64,000 nucleotides of DNA from positions 1-64,000 of the forward strand of contig NZ_JAENJH010000012.1 of NCBI RefSeq assembly GCF_016595675.1. Reading direction: 5' to 3'. This DNA comes from Prauserella cavernicola (GTDB lineage: Bacteria; Actinomycetota; Actinomycetes; Mycobacteriales; Pseudonocardiaceae). The position numbers were made by a program, and so were the translations under genes. The notes beneath the pieces were generated by a model. It saw nothing but the letters and a program-made list of their open reading frames with translations, did no database searches and had not been told where the DNA came from. This document shows positions 27,617 through 36,680 of the stretch, piece after piece. Position 1 is the first letter of the stretch, and every line of letters starts with the position of its first letter.

Positions 27617-28972
27617 TTATGCCGAGGCGGTGGCGGGGGCCTTCGCCGCGGTCTCGCCCGTGTCGCTCAGCAGCGGCGGGGTGCTCGGCGAGTTGAGGAC
27701 CTCGTCGTCGAGCAGGCCCTCACTGCGGGCGACCAGCGTCGGCACCACGATCTGGCCGGCGACGTTGGTGGCGGTGCGCATCATGTCCATGATCGGGTTC
27801 ACCGAGTAGATCAGCGCGATGCCCAGCGCCACCTGGCCCGCGTCGAGGCCGATCACCGTGGTGGTGAGGGTCAGCGCGGTCAGCCAGCCCGTGGTGCCCG
27901 CGGTCGCGAACGCGCCCAGCACGGCGACCACCACGATGCCGATGTACTGCCCGAAGCTCAGTGACACCCCGGAGATGTTGGCGATGAAGATGGCGCCGAT
28001 CGCGGGGAACACCGCGGCGCAGCCGTCCATCTTGGTGGCGCTGGCCAGTGGCGTCGCGAAGGCCGCGTAGCCGGGGTCGACGCCGAGGTTCACCGTGGTC
28101 TGCCTGGTCAGCGGCAGCGTCGCACCCGAGGACTGCGAGGCGAACGCGAACTGGATCGCCGTCCACGCCTTGCCGAAGAACCGCGCCGGGCTCACCTTGG
28201 CGACGAAGTGCAGCAGGATCGGGTAGACGACGAACAGCACCAGCAGCGACCCGACGTAGACCGAGGCGGTGGCCGACAGCAGCGGCCGGAACAGCGAGTC
28301 GCCGTAGTTCGCGACGGCCGCGCCGATCAGGCCGAGGATGCCGATGGGGGCGAGGCGGACGATCCAGCCGAGGTAGCGCTGGATGATCTCGAAGATGCTG
28401 GTGGTGAGGTCGACGAACGGCTTGGCGCGGTCGCCGAGGCTGTAGGCGGCGGCGCCGATGACCAGCGCGAGGAACAGCACCTGCAGCGTCTCGCCCTCGG
28501 CGAAGGCCGCGATGAAGTTGCTCGGCACGATGCCCTCGACGAAGGCCGTCCACGAGCCCCAGCTCTCGACGCTGCCCGCGGCCTTCTCGGCGTTCTCCGC
28601 CGTGGCCTGCGCGTCACCGAGCCCGCCGCTGCCCGGGTTGAAGATCAGCCCGACGGCGATGCCGATCAGCACGGCGATGAACGAGGTGATCGCGAACCAG
28701 AGCACGGTTTTGCCGCCGAGCCTGGCCGCGGTGCGCCCGCCGCCGAGCCTGCGCAGGCTGCTGATGCCGACGATGATCGCCGTGAAGACCAGCGGGATGA
28801 CCGCGACCTGCAGCAGCGTCGTGAAGACCGAGCCGATCTGGTCGAGTACTTCGGTGAGCCAGCCGGTCTCGGTGGCCCTGGCGAGGGCGCCCAGCAGCGC
28901 ACCGGCGACCAGTGAGCCGATGACCGCGGCCGCGAAGACCGGGGGTTTGGTGTAGGTGCGCAGGAAAGACAC
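27617..28972 (-). CDS. Dicarboxylate/amino acid:cation symporter (DAACS family)
   Basis: A 451-residue sodium- or proton-coupled carrier of the GltP/DctA family. Eight or so hydrophobic segments are visible, with the serine-rich re-entrant region FASQSSGATLPLT and the helix-7/8 motifs FATPLASATKMDG and NPIMDMMRTATNV. Typical substrates are C4-dicarboxylates or glutamate/aspartate. GTG 28972 is chosen because GGAG lies 7 bases before it; an upstream in-frame ATG (29023) adds 17 hydrophilic residues. A palindromic repeat lies 114 bases upstream. Confidence 0.88.
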   Translation of the reverse strand: MSFLRTYTKPPVFAAAVIGSLVAGALLGALARATETGWLTEVLDQIGSVFTTLLQVAVIPLVFTAIIVGISSLRRLGGGRTAARLGGKTVLWFAITSFIAVLIGIAVGLIFNPGSGGLGDAQATAENAEKAAGSVESWGSWTAFVEGIVPSNFIAAFAEGETLQVLFLALVIGAAAYSLGDRAKPFVDLTTSIFEIIQRYLGWIVRLAPIGILGLIGAAVANYGDSLFRPLLSATASVYVGSLLVLFVVYPILLHFVAKVSPARFFGKAWTAIQFAFASQSSGATLPLTRQTTVNLGVDPGYAAFATPLASATKMDGCAAVFPAIGAIFIANISGVSLSFGQYIGIVVVAVLGAFATAGTTGWLTALTLTTTVIGLDAGQVALGIALIYSVNPIMDMMRTATNVAGQIVVPTLVARSEGLLDDEVLNSPSTPPLLSDTGETAAKAPATASA

Positions 28973-29085
28973 GCGTCCGCTCCGATATCTGAAAGAGATT
29001 CTCGAATCTGCCGGAGTGAACAACGCGTGAGTGGTCCGCGAGCTTCCTGGCGCGGATCTGTCTCACATCCTGGGAGCGCTGGGAC

Positions 29086-29138
29086 GCGGTGAAGGGCACC
29101 TTCACTGCGTTCAATGCAGTAAAGGTGCCCTTCACCGC
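29086..29138. repeat. Intergenic palindrome, copy 1
   Basis: A 53-base inverted repeat: 17-base perfect outer arms (29086-29102 and 29122-29138), one C/A mismatch, a 5-base inner stem (ACTGC/GCAGT) and a 7-base loop. It lies 12 bases beyond the maf stop codon. A near-identical copy is at 41111-41165. It may act as a terminator or be a REP-like element. Confidence 0.85.
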
Positions 29139-29149
29139 ATGTGGGGTGG

Positions 29150-29776
29150 CTAGCCCGCGGGGCGCCAGAGGTGGGTTACCGGGACACCGACTTCCGCCAG
29201 GAGGCGGCGGGTCAACGGGAGGCTGATTCCCACCACACTCGACGGGTCGCCCTCGATGCGCTCGACGAACCAGCCGCCGAGGCCGTCCAGGGTGAACGCG
29301 CCCGCGACGGCCAGCGGCTCGCCCGTCGCGAGGTAGGCCTCGAGCTCGTCCTGGCTCGGGTTCGCGAAGTGCACCGTGGTGGTCTGGTGCCCGGCCGCGA
29401 CCGCGGTCACCTCGCCGTCGCGCAGCCTCAGCACGGCGTGCCCGGTGAGCAGGTCGCCGCTGCCGCCCGCCATCGCGGCCCAGCGCTTGCGGGCGATCTC
29501 GGGCGTGCCCGGTTTGCCGACCACGTCGCCGCCGATGGCCAGCATCGAGTCGCAGCCCACCACCACCGCGTCGCCGCCCGCGATGCCCGCGGTGGCGGCG
29601 ACTGCCTCGGCCTTCGCCTTCGCCAGCGCGGTGACCAGCTCGGCCGGGGTCGGATCGGTCAGCGAGGCCGCCAGCGCGTCCTCGTCGACGCCCGACACGA
29701 CCACGCTCGGGTCGATTCCGGCCGCGCGCAGCACGGCGAGGCGGGCGGGGGACGCGGAGGCCAGCACGAAACGCAC
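29150..29776 (-). CDS. maf: Maf family nucleotide pyrophosphatase
   Basis: A 208-residue Maf protein; family members hydrolyse non-canonical or canonical NTPs and are linked to septum formation. Signatures are LASASPARLAVLRAAGI at the N-terminus, GVDEDAL, the catalytic D in VVGCDSMLAI, and the LGGWFVERIEGDPSSVVGI end motif. GTG 29776. The order accA3 ... maf ... accE/accD recalls the mycobacterial Rv3280-Rv3285 cluster, though here other genes are interposed. Confidence 0.92.
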   Translation of the reverse strand: MRFVLASASPARLAVLRAAGIDPSVVVSGVDEDALAASLTDPTPAELVTALAKAKAEAVAATAGIAGGDAVVVGCDSMLAIGGDVVGKPGTPEIARKRWAAMAGGSGDLLTGHAVLRLRDGEVTAVAAGHQTTTVHFANPSQDELEAYLATGEPLAVAGAFTLDGLGGWFVERIEGDPSSVVGISLPLTRRLLAEVGVPVTHLWRPAG

Positions 29777-29796
29777 GCGCCGAGGTTAGAGGATCC

Positions 29797-31224
29797 TCAC
29801 GCCGAGGTCCTCGACGGTGCCGGGGCCCGTTGCCTGCCCGGCTCGCGCATCGTCGCCGCCGCGAGCACCCCCAGCAGCAACACGACGATCGGCAGCAGCA
29901 GCGTCTCGCGCACCGCCGTCGTCAGGCCGTCGTGGGTGGGGCCACCCGCCGCGGTGATCCTGGCCTGCAGCAGCACGCCCGTCGCCGCGCTGCCGAGCAC
30001 GCCACCCACCTGACGGGCGGTGTTGAAGATGCCCGACGCGGCGCCGGCGAGGCTCGGCTCCACCGCTCCCATGGTGGCGTTCGACATCGGCGAGAAGATG
30101 AACCCGATGCCGAGTCCGCACAACAGCAGGGCGGGCACGAACGACCAGGGACTGCTGTCGACCCTCGCCTGCAGCGACAGCACGCCGAGCCCCGCTGCGA
30201 GCGCGATGAGCCCGAACATCAGCAGGTACTTGGGCGTCATCCGGTCCGAGAGGCGGCCCGCGAACGGCGCGGTGATCCCGGCGAGCAGCGACATCGGTGC
30301 CGTCAGCACGCCCGCCATCGTCGGCGAGAGCCCGAGCACCTCCTGGATGTAGATCACCAGTGGCAGGAACATCCCGGTCAGCGTGAAACCGACGGTCATG
30401 GCCGTGAGGCTGCCCGCCGAGAACGTCCTGGCCCCGAAGATCCGCAACGGCAGCAGCGGCTCGTTGCGGTTGATCCGTTGCCAGAACACGAACGCGGCGA
30501 GCAGCACCAGTCCGGCGCCGATGAGCATCAGGACGTTCACGGGCCCGAACACCGTGCCCCAGTCGTAGTGCTGTCCGTTCTGCACGCCGAACACGACGAG
30601 GGACAGCCCGGCGCCGGACAGCGCGATGCCGAGTACGTCGAACCGGTGCGAGCGGCGGGGCTGCCAGTCGGGCACGAGCAGCACCGTGAGCACCATCGCG
30701 ACCACGCCGATGGGCACGTTGACGAAGAAGATCCACTCCCAGCCGAGGTGCTGGACGAGCACTCCGCCGAGCAGCGGTCCCGTGATGGTCGCCAGCCCCG
30801 CGACGCTGCCCCACAGCCCCATGGCCGGGCCCCGTTTCTTCGGCGGGAACAGGTGGGTGATGAACGCCAGAGTCTGCGGTGTCAACAGCGCGGCGCCGAG
30901 GCCCTGCACCGCTCGCGCGGCGATCAGCAGCCCGGCGACGTGCGCGAGCCCGCACCACAGCGACGCGGCCGTGAACACGAACAGCCCGGCGAGATACACG
31001 CGCTTGGGCCCGAAGCGGTCGCCGAGCCTGCTGGTGAACAGCATCGGCACCGCGTAGGTCAGCAGGTACACGCTGATCACCCAGACCACCGAGTTCAGAT
31101 CGGTCCGCAGCCCGCGCAGCATGGCCGGGATCGCGATCGACACGATGGTGGTGTCGAGCAGGATCATGAAGAACCCGAGGCACAGCGCCGACAGCGCGGC
31201 CCAGGGGCTGGCTCGCTTGATCAT
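29797..31224 (-). CDS. MFS drug:proton antiporter, DHA2 (EmrB/QacA) type
   Basis: A 475-residue transporter with about 14 membrane helices, the count typical for DHA2. Motif A appears as SRLGDRFGPKRVY, and motif C-like GSVAGLATITGPLLGG in helix 5 marks drug:H+ antiporters. The LDTTIVSIAIPAML segment in helix 1 is the DHA2 signature. Substrate unknown. It ends 20 bases from maf on the same strand. Confidence 0.88.
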   Translation of the reverse strand: MIKRASPWAALSALCLGFFMILLDTTIVSIAIPAMLRGLRTDLNSVVWVISVYLLTYAVPMLFTSRLGDRFGPKRVYLAGLFVFTAASLWCGLAHVAGLLIAARAVQGLGAALLTPQTLAFITHLFPPKKRGPAMGLWGSVAGLATITGPLLGGVLVQHLGWEWIFFVNVPIGVVAMVLTVLLVPDWQPRRSHRFDVLGIALSGAGLSLVVFGVQNGQHYDWGTVFGPVNVLMLIGAGLVLLAAFVFWQRINRNEPLLPLRIFGARTFSAGSLTAMTVGFTLTGMFLPLVIYIQEVLGLSPTMAGVLTAPMSLLAGITAPFAGRLSDRMTPKYLLMFGLIALAAGLGVLSLQARVDSSPWSFVPALLLCGLGIGFIFSPMSNATMGAVEPSLAGAASGIFNTARQVGGVLGSAATGVLLQARITAAGGPTHDGLTTAVRETLLLPIVVLLLGVLAAATMREPGRQRAPAPSRTSA

Positions 31225-31309
31225 CGGGCTCCGCCTGGGTGAGACGACCGGTCCCCCCGCGGTTCATTGCACTCGCGTCGCGCGAGGCGGAGCAAGCGCC
31301 GTTTTTCAG

Positions 31310-31966
31310 TCAGCTGTCGAGCAGCGCGCCGTGGGTGCCGCCGATGTGTACGCCCAACCGTGCGCGGAATCCCTCCGCGTCACCGGCCAGCAGGAGTTCG
31401 CAGAGCGTGTCGTGCTCGGTGAGGATGGCGCTGTAGCGGCTCGGTGCGCGGTGCAGCGCCGAGGTGGCCATGCGCACCTGCCGGTCGTGCAACCCGGAGT
31501 AGAACTGCGTGATGAGGCCGTTTCCCGCGGCCTCCACGAGCGTGGCGTGGAACCGCCGGTCCAGGCGCGAGAACGCGTCGGTCTCCGCGGGCACGTCGAG
31601 GGCGCGCTGCTCGCCGAGCGTCGCCCGCATGCGCCGCACGACCGCGGCCTGGTCGCCGCGGGCGATCACGGTGGCCGCGGCGTGGGACTCCAGCAGGATG
31701 CGGGCCTCGGTGACCTCGGCGACCTCGCTGGCCGACACGGGCACCACGAGCGCGCCGCGCTTCGGATAGAGCCGCAGCAGTCCCTCGACCTCGAGGCGCA
31801 GGAACGCCTCCCGCACCGGTGTTCGCGAGAGCTCCAGTGCCGTCGCGACCTCGCCCTCGCTGAGCAGCTGACCACCTTCGAGGTGGCCGTCCAGGATCTG
31901 GTTCTTGACCCACTCGTAGGCGCGCTCGCTCGCCGCTTTCGGCTGTGACCGGTCGCTCGTTGACAC
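31310..31966 (-). CDS. GntR family regulator (FadR/FCD subfamily)
   Basis: A 218-residue regulator. The winged helix is at about 15-80 (LLSEGEVATALELSRTPVREAFLRLEVEGLL), the FCD ligand-binding domain at about 90-210, with candidate metal or ligand residues in FSRLDRRFH, TEHDTL and VHIGGTH. It is divergent from an MFS transporter with only 54 bases between starts, so that transporter is the likely target. Effector unknown. The gap carries an 11-base periodic repeat that could be the operator. Confidence 0.88.
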   Translation of the reverse strand: MSTSDRSQPKAASERAYEWVKNQILDGHLEGGQLLSEGEVATALELSRTPVREAFLRLEVEGLLRLYPKRGALVVPVSASEVAEVTEARILLESHAAATVIARGDQAAVVRRMRATLGEQRALDVPAETDAFSRLDRRFHATLVEAAGNGLITQFYSGLHDRQVRMATSALHRAPSRYSAILTEHDTLCELLLAGDAEGFRARLGVHIGGTHGALLDS

Positions 31967-31981
31967 CCGCGCATCGTAGCG

Positions 31982-32014
31982 TGCAACTTAGATGCAACAT
32001 AGATACAAGAAGGA
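31982..32014 (+). promoter_or_regulatory. Three 11-bp direct repeats in the GntR/MFS divergent gap
   Basis: TGCAACTTAGA, TGCAACATAGA and TACAAGAAGGA follow one another without gaps, with a period close to one helical turn. They occupy most of the 54-base gap between the gntR-type gene and the MFS gene and run into the MFS ribosome-binding site. A cooperative binding site for the GntR protein is inferred, not shown. Confidence 0.45.
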
Positions 32015-32020
32015 GTCGAG

Positions 32021-33310
32021 GTGCGGGCGAGAAGCTGGCTGCCGTGGGCCATGTGGGGCCTAGGCGCGCTGTGCTATCTCACGGCTCTGTTCCACCGCAT
32101 GAGCCTTTCGGTGGCCGGGCTGACCGCGCAGCAGCGCTTCGACATCGACGCCACCGGGCTCGCCGCGTTCTCCGTCGTGCAGCTCGGTCTCTACGCCGCG
32201 CTCCAGGTCCCCGTCGGCGTCGGCAGCGACCGGCTCGGCCCGCGCAAGCTGCTGCTCGCGGGCATGGCACTGCTGGCAGGCGGCACCGTCGTCTTCGCGC
32301 TCGCGAGTGCCTATCCGATGGCGATGGCGGGCAGGGCGCTGATCGGCGCGGGCGACGCGTGCATGTTCGTCAGCGTCCTGCGCATCGCCCACAACTGGTT
32401 TCCCGGCAGGCGCTACGCGCTGGTCTCCGCGCTCACCGGCATGATCGGCGGGCTCGGGCAGCTGATCGCCACGGCTCCGCTGTCGGCGCTGCTGGCCGCG
32501 CGGGGCTGGACGCCGACGTTCCTCATCGCCGCCGTGATCACCGTGGTGCTGCTGGTCGTGACGGGCTTCGCGCTGCGTGAGAGCCCCGCGCCCGTGCACC
32601 ACGAGCGCACCGAACGCGAACCGCTGCGCGAGAGCCTGCGGCACGTGTGGCGGACCCGGGGCACGCGGCACGCGCTGTGGTGTCACTTCACGCTCATGGG
32701 CACGTTCGTCTCGTTCAGCGCCGTGCTCGGCCAGCCCTACCTCGTCGGCGCGCACGGACTGTCCGAGAGCACGGCGAGCACGCTGCTGGGTGTGCTGGTG
32801 ATCGGGTTCGTGCTGGTCAGTACCGCTTCGGGGCAGCTGGCCTCCCGCAGGCCCGGCGTGCGAGGCCCGCTGGTGCTGGGCGCCGCGCTCGTCGCGATCG
32901 GGTGCTCGGCGCTGCTCGTCGCACTGCCCGAGCGGGTGTCGGCCGCCGTGCTCGCCGTGGTGCTGTTCCTGGTCGGCGCGTGCGGAGGCGTCAGCATGCT
33001 CGCGTTCGACCTGGCCCGCTCCTCGAACCACGGTCACCGCTCGGGCCTCGCCACCGGCGTGGCCAACATGGGCGGCTTCACCTTCGCCGTGATCGCCCAG
33101 TTCGGCGTGGGCATCGTGCTCGACGCGCTCGTCGGCGCGGGCGTGAGCGCCTCGACGGCCCACCGGCTCTCGTTCGCGGTGCCGCTCGTGCTCGCCCTCG
33201 GCGGGCTCAGCCGCGTCGTGCTGCTGCACCGGCACGCGGGCGTGCTGCCGCCCGCGACCGGTTCAGCGCGGAAGGGCCGACGCGCGCCAGGCACCCTGGC
33301 CGGGGCGTAG
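32021..33310 (+). CDS. MFS transporter, sugar phosphate/NarK-like 12-helix type
   Basis: A 429-residue major facilitator with about 12 hydrophobic segments and a motif A-like GVGSDRLGPRKLLL between helices 2 and 3. GAAGGAG precedes GTG 32021. Divergent from the GntR-type regulator, which probably controls it. The substrate is unknown. Its last 48 bases overlap the end of the convergent accE gene. Confidence 0.85.
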   Translation: MRARSWLPWAMWGLGALCYLTALFHRMSLSVAGLTAQQRFDIDATGLAAFSVVQLGLYAALQVPVGVGSDRLGPRKLLLAGMALLAGGTVVFALASAYPMAMAGRALIGAGDACMFVSVLRIAHNWFPGRRYALVSALTGMIGGLGQLIATAPLSALLAARGWTPTFLIAAVITVVLLVVTGFALRESPAPVHHERTEREPLRESLRHVWRTRGTRHALWCHFTLMGTFVSFSAVLGQPYLVGAHGLSESTASTLLGVLVIGFVLVSTASGQLASRRPGVRGPLVLGAALVAIGCSALLVALPERVSAAVLAVVLFLVGACGGVSMLAFDLARSSNHGHRSGLATGVANMGGFTFAVIAQFGVGIVLDALVGAGVSASTAHRLSFAVPLVLALGGLSRVVLLHRHAGVLPPATGSARKGRRAPGTLAGA

Positions 33311-33493
33311 CGGCGCGCGGACCAGTGCCGCCCGGTCGGCCCAGCGCGAGCGGACGGGTGGCTCGGCCTGCGGCTCTTCGCCGGAGCCGAGCCCCGCCAG
33401 CACCACGGTGAGTGCGGCGAGCTCCGCGTCGTCCGGGTTGCCCCGCACGACGCGCAGCGATTCTGTCTGCACCTGCTCGTCGCCGGCGCTCAC
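33263..33493 (-). CDS. accE: Acyl-CoA carboxylase epsilon subunit
   Basis: A 76-residue protein beginning [20 protein letters not shown] and containing [15 protein letters not shown], the hallmark of actinobacterial AccE/PccE subunits. These small proteins stimulate or stabilise the biotin carboxylase-carboxyltransferase complex. GTG 33493 overlaps the TGA of the AccD gene (GTGA), implying translational coupling. The region ends in basic residues ([10 protein letters not shown]). The 3' end overlaps the convergent MFS gene by 48 bases. Confidence 0.88.
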   Translation of the reverse strand: MSAGDEQVQTESLRVVRGNPDDAELAALTVVLAGLGSGEEPQAEPPVRSRWADRAALVRAPLRPGQGAWRASALPR

Positions 33494-35130
33494 AGCGGGA
33501 TGTTCCCGTGCTTCTTGGGCGGCAGCGTCTCGCGCTTGTCGCGCAGCATCCGCAGCGCGCGGGCCACGTAGCCGCGGGTGTGCGCGGGCGGGATCACGCC
33601 GTCGACGTAACCGCGCTCGGCGGCGACGTACGGGTTGCACAGCGTGTCCTCGTACTCCTGGATCAGCGCCGCGCGCAGCGACTCCACGTCCTCGCCGCCC
33701 TCGGCCGCCGACGCGAGCCGCTTGCGGTGCACGATGTTGGCCGCGCCCTGCGCGCCCATCACGGCGATCTGCGCGGTCGGCCACGCCACGTTGACGTCGG
33801 CGCCGAGGTGCTTCGAGCCCATCACGTCGTAGGCGCCGCCGTAGGCCTTGCGCGTGATCACGGTGACCAGCGGGACCGTGGCCTCGGCGTAGGCGTAGAT
33901 CAGCTTCGCGCCGCGCCGGATGATGCCGTTCCACTCCTGGTCGGTGCCAGGCAGGAAGCCCGGCACGTCGACGAAGGTCAGCACCGGCACGTTGAACGCG
34001 TCGCACGTGCGCACGAACCGGGCCGCCTTCTCGGAGGCGTCGATGTCGAGGCAGCCCGCGAACTGCGTCGGCTGGTTGGCGACGATGCCCACGCTCTGGC
34101 CGTCGACCCTGCCGAACCCGACGATGACGTTGGGCGCGAACAGCTCGTGCACCTCGAGGAACTCGCCGTCGTCCACGACGCGGTTGACGACCTCGTGCAT
34201 GTCGTAGGGCTGGTTCGGCGAGTCCGGCACCAGCGTGTCGAGCTCGCGGTCGGTGTCGGTGACACCGTCGGCGATCGAGTCGCCCGAGGGCTCAGGGGCC
34301 TCGAACACGGGCGGCTCGGACAGGTTGTTGCCGGGCAGGAAGCTCAGCAGCTCCTTGACGTAGGCGACCGCGTCGTCCTCGTCGGAACCGAGGTAGTGCG
34401 CGTTGCCGGACTTGGTGTTGTGCGTGCGGCCGCCGCCGAGGTCCTCGAACGTCACCTCCTCGCCCGTCACCGTCTTGATGACGTCGGGGCCGGTGATGAA
34501 CATGTGGGACGTCTGGTCGACCATCACCACGAAGTCGGTGAGCGCGGGGGAGTAGACGTGCCCGCCCGCGTTGGCGCCCATGATCAGCGAGATCTGCGGG
34601 ATCACCCCGGAGGCCTGCGTGTTGCGGCGGAAGATCTCGCCGTAGAGGCCGAGCGAGACCACGCCCTCCTGGATGCGGGCGCCGCCGCCCTCGTTGATGC
34701 CGATGATCGGGCGGCCGGTCTTGATCGCCAGGTCCATGACCTTGACGATCTTCTCGCCGTAGACCTCGCCGAGCGAGCCGCCGAACACCGTGACGTCCTG
34801 GCTGAACACGCACACGGGCCTGCCGTCGACCGTGCCGTGGCCGGTCACCACGCCGTCGCCGTACGGCCGGTTGTTCTCCTGGCCGAAGTTGGTGGACCGG
34901 TGCCGGGCGAACTCGTCGAGCTCGACGAACGAACCGGGGTCGAGCAGCAGGTCGATCCGTTCGCGCGCCGTCTTCTTGCCCTTGGCGTGCTGTCGCTCGA
35001 CGGCTCTCTCCGAGCCTGCGTTCACGGCTGCTTCGTAGCGCAGGTACAGATCTGCGAGCTTGCCGGCCGTGGTGTGGATGTCCGGCTCTTCGTCGGGCGG
35101 CGTCCCGATCGGCTCCGTTGCACTGCTCAT
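33490..35130 (-). CDS. accD5: Propionyl/acetyl-CoA carboxylase beta subunit (carboxyltransferase)
   Basis: A 546-residue crotonase-fold carboxyltransferase with N- and C-terminal halves. It contains [14 protein letters not shown] and [18 protein letters not shown]-like segments (here [16 protein letters not shown]), plus [21 protein letters not shown] near the C-terminus. It ends KKHGNIPL, as in AccD5/PccB. Its partners are the alpha subunit at 24.7-26.5 kb and the coupled AccE. Divergent from birA, which biotinylates the carrier domain, in the same order as in mycobacteria. The AccD5 name is by resemblance; acyl specificity depends on a residue I cannot test. Confidence 0.93.
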   Translation of the reverse strand: MSSATEPIGTPPDEEPDIHTTAGKLADLYLRYEAAVNAGSERAVERQHAKGKKTARERIDLLLDPGSFVELDEFARHRSTNFGQENNRPYGDGVVTGHGTVDGRPVCVFSQDVTVFGGSLGEVYGEKIVKVMDLAIKTGRPIIGINEGGGARIQEGVVSLGLYGEIFRRNTQASGVIPQISLIMGANAGGHVYSPALTDFVVMVDQTSHMFITGPDVIKTVTGEEVTFEDLGGGRTHNTKSGNAHYLGSDEDDAVAYVKELLSFLPGNNLSEPPVFEAPEPSGDSIADGVTDTDRELDTLVPDSPNQPYDMHEVVNRVVDDGEFLEVHELFAPNVIVGFGRVDGQSVGIVANQPTQFAGCLDIDASEKAARFVRTCDAFNVPVLTFVDVPGFLPGTDQEWNGIIRRGAKLIYAYAEATVPLVTVITRKAYGGAYDVMGSKHLGADVNVAWPTAQIAVMGAQGAANIVHRKRLASAAEGGEDVESLRAALIQEYEDTLCNPYVAAERGYVDGVIPPAHTRGYVARALRMLRDKRETLPPKKHGNIPL

Positions 35131-35185
35131 GGAACCGCAGCCTAGCCCCGGGCCCGTTGCCGCAAGTGTGGCGTAAGCAACGTCC

Positions 35186-35191
35186 TAGGGT
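35186..35191 (+). promoter_or_regulatory. Candidate -10 element for leaderless birA transcript
   Basis: TAGGGT ends 8 bases before the first A of the birA ATG at 35199, and no Shine-Dalgarno sequence precedes that ATG. This spacing would start the transcript at or next to the start codon. The -35 region is weak. Confidence 0.35.
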
Positions 35192-35198
35192 TGACGTC

Positions 35199-36035
35199 AT
35201 GATGCCGATCGACATGCCGATCGATGCAGCCCGGCTGCGCGCGGGTCTCGTCCGGCCCGCGGGACCGTTCGCCACGCTCGACGTCGTGGCCAGCACCGGC
35301 TCCACCAACGCCGACCTGCGCGAAGCGCTGGTCGCGGGGGCGGCAGACCGGACGGTGCTGATCGCCGAGGAGCAGACCGCGGGACTCGGCAGACGGGGCC
35401 GCACGTGGGTCTCCCCGTCGGGAGCGGGCGTGTACTGCAGCGTCCTGTTCCGGCCCGAGGGCGTGCCGTTCGCCGCGCTCGGTTCACTCGCCTCGGTGGC
35501 CGGACTCGCGCTCATGGACCTCACGCGCGAGCTCGACGTCGCGGCGGTGCTCAAGTGGCCCAACGACGTGCTGGCCGCTGCCGGCAGTGGCAAGCTCGCC
35601 GGCATTCTCGCCGAGGCCTCGTCGTCGGACGAGCCGAGCGCGATCCTCGGGATCGGGATCAACGTCTCGCCCGCGCGCGAGCCCGCGCGGCCGGGGCCGG
35701 GCGGGCTGGCGCCGTCGTCGCTGGCCGAGCTGGGCGCGAACACCACCGACCACACGGAGATCTCGCGGCTGCTGCTGACGTTCCTGCACCGGCGCGAGAG
35801 CGCGTGGCTGGCCGCGGCGGGCGATCTCGGCGCGGCCGGGCTGCTCGACGAGTACCGCGCGCACTGCGCGACGCTGGGCCAGCAGGTCAGGGTCGTCGTC
35901 GCGAGCGGGCAGGACCTCGTCGGCACCGCCGTCGATCTCGACCGCACGGGCGCGCTCGTGGTCGCGACGGCCGACGGTGACCGACGGACGATCTTCGCGG
36001 GAGATGTCGTGCACTTGCGTCCTGTTGCGGGGTGA
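35199..36035 (+). CDS. birA: Biotin-[acetyl-CoA carboxylase] ligase
   Basis: A 278-residue biotin protein ligase, activating biotin as biotinyl-AMP and attaching it to the carrier lysine. The biotin-binding loop appears as GLGRRGRTWVSPSGAGVYCS, with KWPNDVL and KLAGILAE following, and an SH3-like C-terminal domain (GTAVDLDRTGALVV). No N-terminal HTH is present, so it is not a BirA-type repressor. ATG 35199 (or 35202) is used because the longer frame overlaps the divergent accD gene; there may be no leader. Confidence 0.92.
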   Translation: MMPIDMPIDAARLRAGLVRPAGPFATLDVVASTGSTNADLREALVAGAADRTVLIAEEQTAGLGRRGRTWVSPSGAGVYCSVLFRPEGVPFAALGSLASVAGLALMDLTRELDVAAVLKWPNDVLAAAGSGKLAGILAEASSSDEPSAILGIGINVSPAREPARPGPGGLAPSSLAELGANTTDHTEISRLLLTFLHRRESAWLAAAGDLGAAGLLDEYRAHCATLGQQVRVVVASGQDLVGTAVDLDRTGALVVATADGDRRTIFAGDVVHLRPVAG

Positions 36036-36098
36036 ACAGAGCTCCGTGGCGGTACGGTGAGCGCACGGCGTAGGACCGAGTTCGGGGGAGTGTTCGAG

Positions 36099-36677
36099 GT
36101 GGCCTATCCAGACGATCTGCTCAGCGAAGGCGAGCAAGTCGTGACTCACAAGCACCCGCATTTCAAGATGCTGGTGTTCCCGATCTTCGCGCTGCTCGTG
36201 ACGCTCGGTCTCGGGATCTGGGCCGCCGTGGTGGTGGGCGACGCCGAGCCACCGTGGGACCTGGTCGGTCTGATCACGATCGGCGCCGTCGGGGTGCTGC
36301 TCATCGTGTGGCTGGTGCTCGTGCCGTTCGTGCGCTGGCGCACCACCCACTTCATCGTCACCACCGACCGCGTCATCGCGCGCGAGGGCGTCATCAAGCG
36401 CACCGGCATCGACATCCCGATGGCGCGCATCAACAGCGTCCGGTTCGAGCACGGCCTGCTCGACCGCGTCTTCGGCTGCGGCACGCTGGTCATCGAGTCG
36501 GCCTCCGAAGAGCCGCTGACCTTCGACGACATCCCCGGCGTCGAGCGCGTGCACACCGTGATCTACCGCCAGGTCAACGACAACCCGTACGACGACTACG
36601 GCGTCCAGACCGACCAGCTGCCGTACGGGCAGCAGGAGCCTCCGCCGCCGAGGCCGCCGCGGGGGAGGGGACGCTGA
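36099..36677 (+). CDS. PH-domain (bPH2/YdbS-like) membrane protein
   Basis: A 192-residue protein. Two membrane helices lie at about 28-48 and 58-78 (FPIFALLVTLGLGIWAAVVV; ITIGAVGVLLIVWLVLVPFV). A bacterial PH-like domain follows (FIVTTDRVIAREGVIKRTG and SVRFEHGLLDRVFGCGTLVI), with a Pro/Arg-rich tail. GTG 36099 (VAYPDDLLSEGE) is chosen because GGGGGAG sits 8 bases upstream, and it matches the usual family start. It lies between birA and the lyase gene on the same strand, as its mycobacterial equivalent Rv3278c lies near birA. Confidence 0.85.
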   Translation: MAYPDDLLSEGEQVVTHKHPHFKMLVFPIFALLVTLGLGIWAAVVVGDAEPPWDLVGLITIGAVGVLLIVWLVLVPFVRWRTTHFIVTTDRVIAREGVIKRTGIDIPMARINSVRFEHGLLDRVFGCGTLVIESASEEPLTFDDIPGVERVHTVIYRQVNDNPYDDYGVQTDQLPYGQQEPPPPRPPRGRGR

Positions 36678-36680
36678 GCC

